Assembly: GCF_028554725.1 (NCBI RefSeq)
Contig: NC_071667.1
Coordinates: 74,012,001-74,076,000, forward strand
Reading direction: 5' to 3'
From: Zeugodacus cucurbitae
Lineage: Eukaryota; Arthropoda; Insecta; Diptera; Tephritidae
DNA: 64,000 nt
Shown here one piece after another: positions 50,996-63,753 of the stretch. The notes below the pieces were generated by a model, which made no database searches, had not been told where the DNA came from, and saw only the letters and a list, made by a program, of their open reading frames with translations. Every line of letters begins with the position of its first letter. Positions within the stretch are counted from its first letter, which is position 1. The translations under genes were made by a program, and so were the position numbers.

Positions 50996-53900
50996 CAATA
51001 AATAATATTTCAATCCCTCCACGTGCACAACAACAATTATTTGAATTGCTACAATTTTTCTCCATCGCCTAGCACCAACCATTACTTTCGTATTTAAACT
51101 AAATAGCATTTGCAACACTTGCTACCAACGATGCACTACCCTTCGATCGATTGGTGTGGCTCGGAAGCATGTTGCTGGCAAGCTTTCATTAAGATTGTTA
51201 ATTTAAGATCTGTGGCGTAATTTAAGTTGCCACGTAAGATGATGGTGATGCAACTTGCTTCCAACAGTGTGTTGCAAGTTCTAAATACACACGATGTATA
51301 TACATATGTAAGTATGTGTATGTGTTTGTATGTTTTAAATACAAGGAATGGGCAACGATGGCGATAAAATAGTTATGTCGCATTTAATAGACACCGTCTC
51401 AGCATGCTGGCAGCTCCAACAAAGGATATATTGCACTTGGAGCATTTGTGCGAACACTTTTTGATTATAACTAAGTAAGTACTTGGACTCTTCGGCGTGT
51501 GAAATGTATGCAACTGGAAATTTATGTTGCAATATGTATATGTGTTAGTGTTGCAAGTATATGAAAATAGCATACATGCCATATATAGACATATACATAT
51601 ATGCTGAATAATGACATGTTGTATGCATTCCAGCCTGCTGGCATTCATATTTCCTGCAGCATGCTACAAATAATCAAGTGCACAATACAATAAAGCTGCA
51701 TAATAACAACTTACAATTATCATTCGTGTATGTATGTGTCTGTGTTGTGTTTGCCTTTTGCTGCGATTTTCGCTTCATAAAACTGTCTCAACGTCCATCA
51801 CACCAAAGCATTCAAATTTGATTTTATACTAGCCACAGACATAAATATACACTCTACTCGGCGAGCTACCGCCGGAACAACGCAGCGAAGCAGCTAAATT
51901 TCCATCAACGGAAACACAACTCGTCGCGTAATTGTATTAAATGAATTGTGCAACACAAACTTGGCAAGTGCAACATGAAATCATGAGCATGCGGCAGCAA
52001 AAAATCTTATCATCTTGCGACCAACAAACAGCAGCCAATGTCGGCTTGACGGCAGCATGCAACACAAAATAATAATCTTTGCGGCATCACACACACACAC
52101 ACATACAAGTGGACACAGCTTTCAGATTGCGGCCGTCATTCCCTAAGACAGTTACGGCTGCTAACGTTTTGTTAGAATGTTGGGACCGCCCTTGCACTGT
52201 ACAATAGACTGGCTGCCCATTGCCGTCCGTCCGTTGCATTTTATTTTATTCTGCCATTTTCTGCTGGTAATTATAGTTGCTGCGCCTGTTGCATCACCGG
52301 TGTTTCACAAGTTACTGCGGCTACCGTCGCTGTTCTTGCCACACAAATGCGCCCTATGCGCAAACCAAGTGCAACATTTACATCGGAGCGAAGTAAAGCA
52401 ATGAGCCGAGTTGAATCAAAGCAAAAACAATTGTGTCTGCAACAAAAAGTGCAACAGCCGCAACAATAAGCGTGCAATATATTTTACATGTTGTATGAGG
52501 CAAGTTGCATGTATCCTCTTCATTTGCTCTTTAGTATTCAGTGCCACAATTTCTTATTTCATGCATTTTTATACACATTTTACTATTGTTGTTGCTGGTT
52601 TTTCATACACCACTTTCCGGCGGCACCAAACGCGGGCAAATCTCTTCCTGCCACAACGGCGGCAGCGCTCACCGTCGTCGGTGTTTCCTTTTTCTTTTGC
52701 ATCTCTCGCTTTGTTGTTTTTGCTCTTGTTGTTGTTAGCTTGGCTTCCTTTCTGCTGTCAGAGCGCTACCTTAAATGCTTTGCTGCTCTTAGCAATCGAA
52801 TATTATTGTGTTCTAATGCTCGGCTGTCTTTTTGCTTGTCATTGTGTGTGTGTATTATGCCGTTGGCTTTTTCTTTATTGTTGCTGCTGTTGTTTTCTGC
52901 GGTATATTCGTTTTTTTGCTTAACTACTTGTTACGACTTGTGATTCTAGCTTTAGTTTAAGTGTCTGATATAATGATTATAATTGTGTGGCACGAATGGG
53001 AAGTTGCACGGACATTCGTTATAGGAGTAAAGGAGGAATTCGGTAGATAGCTGATAAATGAAATAAAGCGCAACATTAACAGGTAATGGGAAATTAAAGC
53101 AGAAGGCTTTAACATGTCAAGCGAGTGTAGAACACACCCTAAGGATATGGAATTTTAATAATATAGATCCATTAGGATAGGAAACAAAATATTTAAATTA
53201 GGCTGTGAACTTTCTCAGAATTATTCGAATATATACCATGACAATTTTCTTCAAAGACTCTTATATATTGAACTCTATTCTCTATTCTAGTTAAACACTC
53301 GTACTAAAGAAAAGTTAGAATTGTATTATGTCAATATTTTTATTTCTTGATTTCTTCGACATTTCACTCTACTCACCGTTGAGCTTTAGGAATGTGCTCT
53401 TGTTAAACATTGTTAAAATTATTCCTCTACATACATATGTCTTAGAAGAAATACCAAAAATTCCACAAATCGCAGAATATAAAAAAGAAACACCCATTAA
53501 CCAACTCTCTCAACAGTAAACACGCTTAGTAACTCGTTAATAGTTCCTTGTTTTCTCTCAAACGATACTTGTAAAATTAAAAGAAAGCCCAACATGAGTC
53601 AAGTATTTATGAAGATTTTAATAACTTCCGCATGTGTGTACAGCACCCCACACAACTTGCGAACCATAAAGCAACAGCACGCATTTGGAAGATCGTGCCG
53701 CCGAATTAATAATAACTCAATGTTTCCGATGCTCCCGCACATTTTATTGGCCATCAAAAGCTCGTATGGGCACTTAAGCAAGTATGCCGTTTCAGTTTTC
53801 GCCGTTAAAAGCCGTTAATGCTCGGCTTAAAAATTAAAAATAACTTTATACCTTATCCGGGATAAAATGGTGTATAACGGTAATTAATTGGTGTTTTGCT

Positions 53901-54462
53901 TAAAAGTTTTTGAATGGGTTGAAAAAGATGAAATGAAAGATACATTATACTATATTTCTAAAAAACCGATAAGTGGCACTGTAGTCGAGTTAATGGAATC
54001 CATAAATGGGCTCTACTGACGCATCTATCGAGATAAGTTTAAATCACTTTAGATACTTCCTAAGCTACAATACTTTATATAATATTTGAAGGTTATGTTC
54101 GATAGACAAATAAATGGTAAATATATCACATACTTTTAGGAGTATTTCTTTAACATGCGAATTACCTTAAGAAAACTGCAACAAATCGTTTTAATGGAAA
54201 CAAATTTGGAGCTACGCTTTTTCATTTAAACACAAAATTTTAAAACTATTTTTTTTATAAAAATCTTTATTTTTAAATTTAAAAATCTCTAAAAGTTGTC
54301 TGCTTATTTTTTTTTTTAATTTAATCATCTGCATCGCAAACTGAGCGTTCTTATCACTCTAGTATAATTTTTTTTTCAATTTCCTTTTCATTCTTTATTA
54401 TTGCTCTCGCTGTTTCTTGGGTTCACTAACTGCTACTGCATCGTTTATTTATGTATTTACAG
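50996..54462 (+). other. Cadherin intron, right part
   Basis: Non-coding, with a short CA run near 52086-52101 and TTG-rich low-complexity DNA at 52400-52930 that produces long leucine/cysteine-rich but meaningless frames. It ends in a T-rich stretch and the ATTTACAG acceptor at 54461-54462. Confidence 0.6.
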
Positions 54463-54640
54463 TTATTGGTCAACAAACCACGCCGCCGGAGTTGCCAATT
54501 TACGGTGATCCCCACACGGAAATTGCACTGGTCTAGTCTTCCCAAAGGGGAATCCGACATTCTTGCTAGACGGCAAGAAATTGCAGCTGCTGCAGCCGCT
54601 CGATCGCGATGAGGAGAATCTGAGTCACATTGTCTTTCAG
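54463..54640 (+). CDS. Cad99C: Cadherin-99C-like protocadherin, EC1 exon (frame broken)
   Basis: The acceptor completes the split codon from the previous exon (T+TT = Phe) and gives FIGQQTTPPELPIYGDPH, then TEIAL. The frame then hits a TAG at 54534-54536. From 54533, shifted by one base, the conserved sequence resumes with LVFPKGNPTFLLDGKKL and continues with LQPLDRDEENLSHIVFQ up to a GTGAGT donor. One missing base between 54530 and 54533 explains the break. With it restored, the exon would end in phase 0, matching the following exon. DRDEENLSH is the calcium-binding DRD-type motif of cadherin repeat 1. Conservation on both sides of the break argues against an old pseudogene. Confidence 0.75.
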
Positions 54641-55188
54641 GTGAGTAGTGCACGAAGGTGACCACGCTTGCAAGCTCCAAGCAACTAAAACAAAGCTGAG
54701 CGCAAACTAAAAAAAGTGAAGAGTGTGTGTCTAAATATATGAGTGAGTGTATGTGTGTGACTGCATGCGATTTGGCACGCTAAAGGCGTACGGCTTGCGG
54801 TGCTTAACAACAGCAATGACAAAAAAGCCTGCTGTGAGATTTAGTTTGGTGAAATGCAAATTTTTTATGGCGAAATTTTACAGTTGCACGCCACAAAATG
54901 CGCTTGCCACCGCCAAAGTATGTAGAACGCTTGTTAGTAAACCGAAATATGCAAGCGTTTTTATGGCTGCTTTACTTCTGCCATTTGGCATGCAGCTTAA
55001 CAAATGTTTAAGAGCATCTTCCGCGTATGCAACCCACCAAATGGATGCCTCAATTGTTGTTAGTGCATGTGTGTGTGACCAATTCTTCCCAGCTTTAAAA
55101 ATATTGAGCGCCATTATTCCTATTTATTTATTTTTAATTTTTTCTAAGTTTAACTTTTTTGTCTTTCTCTCATTTCGCTGCACCACAG
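54641..55188 (+). other. Short cadherin intron
   Basis: 548 bases from a GTGAGT donor to a CACCACAG acceptor. A long open frame from 54747 runs through it into the following exon in a different register and is not coding. Confidence 0.8.
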
Positions 55189-55314
55189 GTCTCCTGTTCG
55201 ATCCGCAATGCAACCAACAAGCGACGCAGCATTCCGATAATTGTGCGCGTATCTGATGTCAACGACAATGCGCCTTGCTTCATGAACACACCCTATGAGG
55301 TCACCGTGGCGGAG
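55189..55314 (+). CDS. Cad99C: Cadherin-99C-like protocadherin, end of EC1 and start of EC2
   Basis: Exactly 42 codons between a CACAG acceptor and a GTAAGA donor, phase 0 at both ends, frame intact. It starts VSCSIRNATNKRRSIPIIVR and continues with VSDVNDNAPCFMNTPYEVTVAE. DVNDNAPCF is the inter-repeat calcium-binding linker (DxNDNxPxF) of cadherins, and YEVTVAE opens the second repeat. The two cysteines (CEMG in the first exon and VSC here) could form the N-terminal disulfide known from PCDH15 repeat 1; that is inference. The following exon, expected to begin with a PVGT-like segment, was not found before 64000, so the gene continues to the right. Confidence 0.82.
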
Positions 55315-58300
55315 GTAAGAAATGAACAAACTCTATAATATTATTTATATGTGTGTGAAAATTGCAGACAAAAAACAAATTAAAAACTTTCTTAAATCTA
55401 CGAAATAGCATATTTATTTGTATCTTGTACCTTTAATTTGAAACCACAGGCAGAGGCGCCTGTAAGACTCTTCACAGCAATCTTGATAAGATGCTTAGCG
55501 GGAAACGACCTGCGTCGGCGCATTGGTTCACCATGTTCTTGCAACAAATGCATTTCCGCGCTGCGAAAGCTCAAGCGCTCAAAGCTATTACAATAACAAA
55601 ATCAGCTCCACTGTCATCTCTCTACCATCAGAAAACCTTAATCAGCGTTGCTACGTTAACAATTAAATGCGCATAGCTCTATAGCTTTAAGACAATATTG
55701 TCTCCCGCACAGTCGATTTGTTACTATCTCTCACCTCTCTCCAGCCAGCTCTCCCAACATGGTGGGTGGTTTCCATTGCGCGCAACTGGTTTTTCGCGCC
55801 TACGCACACTTCTATTTCATAGAAACTACAAATAATGCTAAAAGAATTGCGCACAAATGCTCAGAAACACTTATTGAGTGGTGCTACTATTGACATTGTT
55901 GTTGTTACTTAAATGATTTTAAATTACTCTCAAGTTAATTCTGAAATATTGACGTTAACTGTGCCGTAGAAGTATGTTAGACATTGAATCGAAATTTCAA
56001 AAGACTTAAGCGACGAACTCGTTTGGAACATAAAATGGCTTTAGATTTATATAACATACTGTAGTATGTTGTGTTTACAAATACAACTGCATTGGTGCTA
56101 ACAACATGCAACAAGGAACAGCTGCCAGATTGACAGACATGCAAGCCGAGAAACTTCAAAAGCGAGCGTGTCAGCTGTCAGAAATTTCACATGTCATTTC
56201 AGTTTCTTTTTGTTGCTTTGTGCTAATTCTACTTTTTGTTGCTGTTATTAAGCGGCCAACTCATCTGTTCATTGCCCTGAAAAAATATTTTGCAAATACA
56301 CATACATATGTAAATGTAAAGACTGCATGGTAATGAAAAAAAGTTCTAGTGTGGGTTGAACAGAATTTAAATTTTTGAGATTTGTTGCATGCAACGGGTT
56401 GTTATGGATACAAACTGACTTTTTACTTGGATATTGCATCTGGAGAATAAAATGATTTGTTATGGATGAAAAAAGGTCCACAGCTCGGTGGAAAAGTTGG
56501 AAATATTGTTTTAGGATCAAAAACAAAGATGAAGATGAAAGTTACTTTTGCAAATACACACAAAAAAGGTGTACCCGCTCGTTGAGCGTCAATTGCGACT
56601 TTAATGTTGTCAATCACTTTTTAATTGCTAGCTTGTTACTTGCCACATTTTAGTTGCGTAGTCCACAGTAACTGTCAACTGCTACCACAAACAACAAGTA
56701 AATCACGTCGAAAACAAGCAAACGCTGAAATCCGGCAACACAGCCAGTGCAATCAATTATATAGACAAGTTGTTCACCGACGACGGACAGTAGTCAAAAG
56801 CGAAAACCAAAACATAAATAATAACTAAATACGCAGCGACGTAAACAAAGTTCATACGCAAAAATTAAACACGAAAAAAATCACCTCAACTTTGTGTGTA
56901 TTTCTAAAAATTAAGTGACCGTACGCCGAAGGAACGCTTGGTCGCTCGGTCACTTCGTCGTTTGGACAGTTGTCAATTTGGCGCACTTTGAAGTTGATTT
57001 GAGTAGTTGCTGCGGCAGTTAGTCGTCGGCGCAGATACTTAGTAACTTGTTGGTTTTAATGAAGCCGGCTTAGCAACATGTTGCTATGTTGATGGTGAAC
57101 CATGTCGCCGGGCACGCAACATTTCTATACAAACGACAAGCGCTAATGGTGACTGTATTTACTTTATTATTTATTACTTTTTCTTTCATAAAATAGATTT
57201 CTTTATTTTTTATTAATTTTTCGTCATACTCCTGCTGTTGGCAGCCAATTTTCGTGCGTTAAAAATCGCAAACGGTTAAACTAATGCATTTTATGAGTGC
57301 ATGCTGATTTCCCATAGGCGCAAAAATGCACATTGCATTCCTGCGCAAATACTTGACAGCACGCATACACACACCAACTCACTAACACACACTAATGTTT
57401 GTTTGTGCCCGCGAAGCTTGCAACACGTTGCACTGCTATACATCAATCGGCTGTTGGCAGCAGCAGCACCTGTTGGCACCATTTCAAAGCGCTGTCCATC
57501 AAATTCGCTTACACTCACTCTTCTTCTGCCTAACCGTGCTCTCCATCTCTCTACTCAGCCACTTTATGTTCTTACGTTGCTCGTTTGCTGTCAACACAAA
57601 TCCAGTTCAACGGGAATTACCTAACCTCGAACATATCACTCGGCAGTGAGCGTAAACATCTTTTGGCTATCATCTATTGGCCGCTTGGCACCTCCTCCTC
57701 AGCGCCCTCAACTGCCGTATTGAAAGCGCTAAAGCATGCGGAAATTGATTATTACACAAGTTGAGCGTCAATTTTTTGCTCTAAAGACATATGCTGCTCT
57801 TCTTGCATTCATTATATTTTTAGCTTTTGTTATTGTTGTTTTTGTATTACTTGTTGTGTCTTGCGGCTGCCAACTTAATTGCGCATTTGTAAGGAAATTG
57901 CGCTATTCATAAATACATTAGAGAAATCAAATTAAGCTATTAGCTCGACAATGTCATGTACCGCTATTTCATCACTACAACAATACACGCGGATCATGTA
58001 CGAAACTCCACACAAAACAGGTTTGAGTTAGCTGACACCAGCTACCGTTGAGAGTTATTTATTGAGTGCAATTGCCTTGATTCCTAAATGGCGCCGCTGT
58101 TGTTTGAAGCTTACATATTTGCATAATAACTGTAGGCTTAGTGTCAAGTTTCTTCCATTGGACAAGAGAGAGGGAGAGATGGTGATGTTTACAACGTAGC
58201 TTGTTGTTGAGAAGTTGTCTACATAATTGACTTAGATTAATTTCTATTTTGCTATTAGCTGCAATTGATTTTGATGACATAATTTTTGAAGATTGTCTTA

Positions 58301-61300
58301 TTAAATACATCACTTATTTTTTATTACTCTGTATTTTGCAAACTGCCGTTGTAAGCAATGCTTCATGCTCGATTTTTAGTAAAATGTTGTCTAATAGGCG
58401 TGTGCAGTGTGCAATCGACAAACTTTCGGTCTGCTTCCATGTGTTTTTTTTTGGCCTTTAGAACCTATAAAAGTCAAACCTCCCATTAAAATTCTGACCA
58501 AAGGAAAGAAAAGATGATAATGAAAATCAATTTAGTAAAAACAAACCTGAGGTGCTCACATGCAAAAAGTAGCACTTAACACCTCCCAGAATTTTAATTG
58601 AATGTCTAATCACTTCTAATATAAAAACACTGAGCGCTTTTTACATTTTATAAAGTAAGGAGACACCCACAAAATCTTAATTAATTCCTTTTAAATGTTA
58701 CTCTTCGATGAAGCCATCTTTATGATTTCTCCAAAGTAAAGTATAATTGTAAATAGAAATTGTTAGACACATAAATATCATATACATTTATTATTTAAAA
58801 GATAGAAATATTCGTACATATACATACTACAAAATTGGAAAATATTTTTATTTAAAAATATTACTCATAAATTACCATTCCCCATAGCTTATTCCATTTT
58901 TATACTACAATGTATACTTATAAAGTATTAATAAATATATGTATCTTTGAATGCACTTGAACCCATGCTGGTTGTAAATACTTGTACATTTTTAAATTTT
59001 TCTATAGAAAAAACTCGTAGCTGTCTAAGACATTTTCAATTTTAACCTTGAAATGCGCAACGGTGTCTATAGGAGAATTTTCATTTTTTTTCAAACAGTT
59101 GTATGCACGTGACTACACACTCACACCAGCTTTGATTTGTTCATGTCATGCAGCGCACGAAAAGTGGTTCACACTCGTCTAAGCAGGCCCATTTAAGTAC
59201 ATGAGTGATTGTATTCATACATATATGTATTTCTAAAATAAATATATTCACACATAATACAATAGTGACTTTTAGTTCGCTTGTTTCTTATAATAATACA
59301 TATTACTCTAATATTTTTGACTCCACTCAAACTGCCGCGTACTTAGTCATTTCCTGTGTAAACAATTCACAAAACAGTTACCCAGTCCATAGTTTTCACA
59401 TATTATTCCATTTTTATGTGTTTTAGGCACTTTAATTTTGCGTACGCGCTGCATTTTAAAAATATTAGTTTCCCATATTGTGCGTTGTTGTTTCAATACT
59501 CGCTATGCATTTTCATACTCCGCATAGCCGTTGTTGGATTTTGTTCAGAGTGGAATGTAAAAATGCAAATTACCAGTCTTGTAAGCGTTGCTTATTTTAA
59601 TCTTTTTATGAGGTGTTGTTAACTACCGACCAGCGGCAGTTAGTATTAATTAAAAATAAAATGCCAGACTAAACAAAAACAACAAACTAGGCAAGTGTGT
59701 ACAACATTTTGTTTTTGCTTTCAAAAATAAAACTAATTAAACAATTTTTTTCTTCTTGAGAAGGCTTTTGGTCTTTATTTTTGTACATTTACTTGGCAAT
59801 TTGGCAGCTTTAAAAGAAACAATCTAAGTTTAAATTGCATTTTTAATGCATCTGCAGATATTCAATTATCAATTGGTTTATGATCCATTTTCCAGCTGTT
59901 TGTGTGCAAGAAGTTCGTGCCTTAAGTCTTTAGTATTACAACTGTAAACAGCAGCTGCTTGCCTTTTTAGACATTTTCAGAACAATACTATTATTATTGC
60001 ATTGCCTCCAATTTTTATGCTGATTTTTTAATATCTTTAATGTTTTGAAAAAAAAAATTAAATCAAATTTCTGAGCTCTGAAAACAACTGTTATTTTGTT
60101 TGGAAAAATTTTAGCATAGGTTGAGAAACTGTTTAGTAGCATCAAAATGTCAATTATAAAAATTTATAATTTTTTATTTCCAAACGCTATACTTTTCTTA
60201 CACATTTTTATGAAGTTGTAATAGAATTGCAAAAATAATAAATTAATTAACATAGTAAAATTTATTTTTTTTTTTTGAGTTTATCGCACTCAAAATTTTA
60301 TAGCAATTTTGCAATTTTTGAACAAAAATATTTATACTTCTTATTAAGAATTTTTATTTCATCTGTAATTTTACTCATTATTTTCTAAAAATTTCTACCA
60401 TGAACATCTTACAAATGAATAATTTACTGATATTACTATGAGTTTTTGAGAGAATTTCGAGCACAGCACCAATTATGGTGGCTCGTCACTGCAAATGTAT
60501 GCGTGTGAGCTTAAAGCATATTTTATTTTTTAATAAATCAATTTTTTTTTTGATTTTTTTAAATATTTTTTTTACCTCAGCCACATTGCTACAACCTGTT
60601 GCACAGCTGACAATTCACCTTCTTGGTGTTGTACATACGTACATTTATATATTTTTTGCCACTAAATGTTGCATAAATTAAAGCCTAATTTATTCACGCT
60701 TACTTGTAGTAACTTATACTTACAATGCAAAAATATACGGGCAACAACAAAAATACATGGTGTAACAAGCTCTGCTTCAAAGAATTTGATTTGATTTTTA
60801 TATATTATATATGTATATATTTTTTTGGAATTATTTTTTTTTTCTAATTTTCACAGTCTATTTACACTTTTTTTTAAAACCTGTACATATATTTTTCGTA
60901 TAAATCACAATTGAAGCCAAATATTTTGTGATTAATCCGGTGGCACGAACTATTAAGATAAAAACAAGTTGCCACCGTTTATACTAAACATTTTGGAGCA
61001 TGTGGCATGAGTGGAAACTCCGATTATTTTTCAAATATTTTAAGATATATTTTTAAATTTTCTTTTAATTTTTTTTTTTCAAAATTATTTATTACAAATA
61101 GCTGGTTATTTTTGTATTTTCATAATTAGCATATGTCTACTGGTTTTATATAATTTATGCAAGAATTACAGATATGTTATTTAGGAACAGAGATTTTTTT
61201 AGATTTTTGTAAATATGTAGATAAATATGCACATATGTACATATGTATAAGTATAAAAAATAACGCAAAAGCTTCAGCTGCATGCACAAAAGACTTAAGC

Positions 61301-63357
61301 AACAAACTTGCCAACACAAAAGCATTGATTTCCGTAAACATTGCATGAGCATTTACATAAATATAGAAAATATGTTTATTTATCCTTATTTATAAGTGTG
61401 TGTGTGTTAGTTGCTGATTTGATTATCACGACAACATTAAGGCAGCACGTGCAGTCATGTGTGAGTGTAGCACACATAACATTTTGAATAAAAATGTAAA
61501 TTAGCGCGCACAGATTAAGATCATTGGATACAGTCAAATAAAACCATTATTCAAAGCAAATATAAAACTTAGAAGCTTTATCTTAAGAAATGTGAAGTGT
61601 TTTTATGATGATATTAAAGATTTTTTTTCATTTTAAAGCCCAACTAGAAGAGTTTTAAATCTATTTCATGATAGATTATTTCTTTTTTTGTATCAGTGCA
61701 TTCCTTTATATGCTTCACAAGCACTTCTTCTAACACCACATCACTCCATAAAACCAACTAACCTAATTAGTTAACTTCACATGACAAATTCACCGCATTT
61801 CTTGCAACATTCCATAAAAAAGAACTCAATAATAGGCACTAATCTGCTAATGCGGATACTTAAGACAATTAAGAGTTTCTAACAACCCACTGATAAGTCT
61901 GCAAATATAGCGCAAGATAACTGGATGAGTGAGTGATAGCGAGGCTGATGACTGCAAATATTCAATCAAAGTAAAACTTGTTCCGCTAATTGTGTGTTAA
62001 GTAAGTCACTAATAACCACAGCGGAATGAAAACTTAACTGCAGACAGACAGAGGCAGCGGACAAACAACCAAAATTGGAGCAACCATGAAGGCAAAAAAG
62101 TCAAATATTTGCGCATATATAAAACAACAACAATAGGTGTATATATGTGTGTGTTGTTGCGCCACAAGATTCCAATTAATAAATACAGAAATAAACAACA
62201 CGCACCAAATGTGGTCACGGTGAAATTGTCAATTATGTCTGTCCGCTGTTGCTGCTACTGACGCTGTTGCTGTCATTGGCGTTCTTATTGACACTGATGT
62301 TGTTGCTGTTGCCACTACTGCTACTTTTTGTTGTGGCGCGCCACAACGACGACAACAGTAACAACAATAACGCAGCTACAATACGCATATTACCAACATA
62401 CAACAACAACAACAATGTGGCACAGTGACAAAACACCAAAGCGAAGTTATGTTGTTGCCCTAACTACGCCGGTGACAGCGCAAAGCGGATGCTGGTTGCA
62501 AGTTTAAGCCCGTGAGTGTGTGCTGGTGTGCGTTCGTTGGGCAGACAAACTCAAACTGCAAAACATCCCCAGAGATGATGTCCTATTTTCTGTTTCGCTT
62601 TGTTTTTGTTTTCGTATTTGAAATTTGTTGGTTTTCTCCAGAATGTTTCAATTTCTGTGTGGTTCTTTGTGCCACGATTCGAAGCCAATTAAAATCCAAT
62701 CGCAGCTAATACCAGAAGCAACATGTTTGTCTGTTTGCTTGTTGGTGTTGTTTTGTTGTGCGTTAGGTTTTCTCTTTTTTTATCATTTCGTATATTGATT
62801 TACTTTATTTTTAATATCTGCGGCAACTAGAAATGGTATGCAGTTTATGTGACAGTGGCAATAGAAGAGTAACGCATTCAAACATACATATTTATATATT
62901 TTTGTTGTGAAAATAAAAACGAACACTTGACATTACTGCATACACAAATATTCCAAGAAGACATCTAAGAATAAGTAATAAGCCCCTTTCAAGGGCTTAA
63001 GTCGATCCGGTTGGTTAGAAGGAATATTGAATAGTCAACTTTTTTTCTTCGCTCTTACTTTTTTCCACGCGCGCCTAGCATTGTGCTCTTAGTGGCTAAG
63101 TAGTCTTCCAGTTAAATGGCAGCGGGCAGCCAAATAAAGCTTAGTGCCATCAGCAGCCATTTAGCTTGCCATTGGCACATTTGCTGCACGTTTTGGCATC
63201 TGCCGCTATTCTGCCGAAAGGGTTTATGGCTATGACTTGATTTGTTGTTTAATGTGCGTCGAGTGTTGTGGTCCAACATCAAGGCGAACTATAAAGCTAG
63301 AGAACAGATGAGAACACTTCGACAATGGCTCCATCAACTTGGATGTGAGTGATGCTA
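55315..63357 (+). other. Large cadherin intron, no further exon recognised
   Basis: AT-rich non-coding DNA. A leader-like A/C-rich stretch at about 56650-57060 includes a stem-loop (56913), and CAN-repeat DNA lies at 62230-62420. I looked for cadherin motifs (DxNDNxP, DRE, xPVGT) in frame between splice sites and found none that hold up. Confidence 0.5.
56913..56955. repeat. Stem-loop with 9-bp arms
   Basis: AAGTGACCG (56913-56921) pairs with CGGTCACTT (56947-56955) across a 25-base GC-richer loop. It is unusual in this AT-rich intron and may be a regulatory or leader RNA structure. Confidence 0.45.
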
Positions 63358-63359
63358 TA

Positions 63360-63751
63360 CGAGGGTGGTTCGATAAGTCTATAAGAATATTTTTTCCTCT
63401 TCTTATTAAAAAATAGTTTCCAAAAATGTGTTGTAATAAAAATGTTTATCTGAGTCTAAATCTATCTGCAGAAATCAATTTTTATTTTCTTAGATGCATG
63501 TTCTAGCAAATAGTTCTTTTCATTGACTATTTTTTGGTATATTCAACTTATTTCCAGTTCTGTCTTAATTGATTTCAAAGTTTTGTGGGTTCGTATCTCT
63601 GCTCGGGCAGTGTAGATACATATTTAGGCGAGACACATACCAAAAATGCTCTAGAGAAAGAAATGTATCTAATCTCTATGAACCTTATGACTTAAAAAAT
63701 GCCTTCTACATAAAGTCATTGAAAAGTGGCAGATTTATCAGGCCGTCCTCG
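63360..63751. mobile_element. Degenerate mariner-like remnant (about 400 bp)
   Basis: The left end ACGAGGGTGGTTCGATAAGT follows a TA and resembles mariner-type terminal repeats. The right end near 63731-63753 (ATTTATCAGGCCGTCCTCGT) is an imperfect inverted copy, about 15 of 21 matches, most differences being transitions, followed by TA. No transposase is recognisable inside. It is probably an internally deleted, old copy or a MITE derivative. Confidence 0.5.
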
Positions 63752-63753
63752 TA

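Noticed and set aside
52411..52943. Long overlapping Cys/Leu-rich frames
   Set aside because: Produced by TTG/TGC low-complexity sequence in an intron.
54747..55256. 169-codon frame running into a cadherin exon
   Set aside because: It reads the exon in the wrong register and crosses a clear intron; the true frame is shown by the cadherin motif DVNDNAPCF.
57466..57498. APVGT-like peptide that could be the start of the next cadherin exon
   Set aside because: The sequence after it has no cadherin character and no proper donor; the PVGT match is most likely chance.
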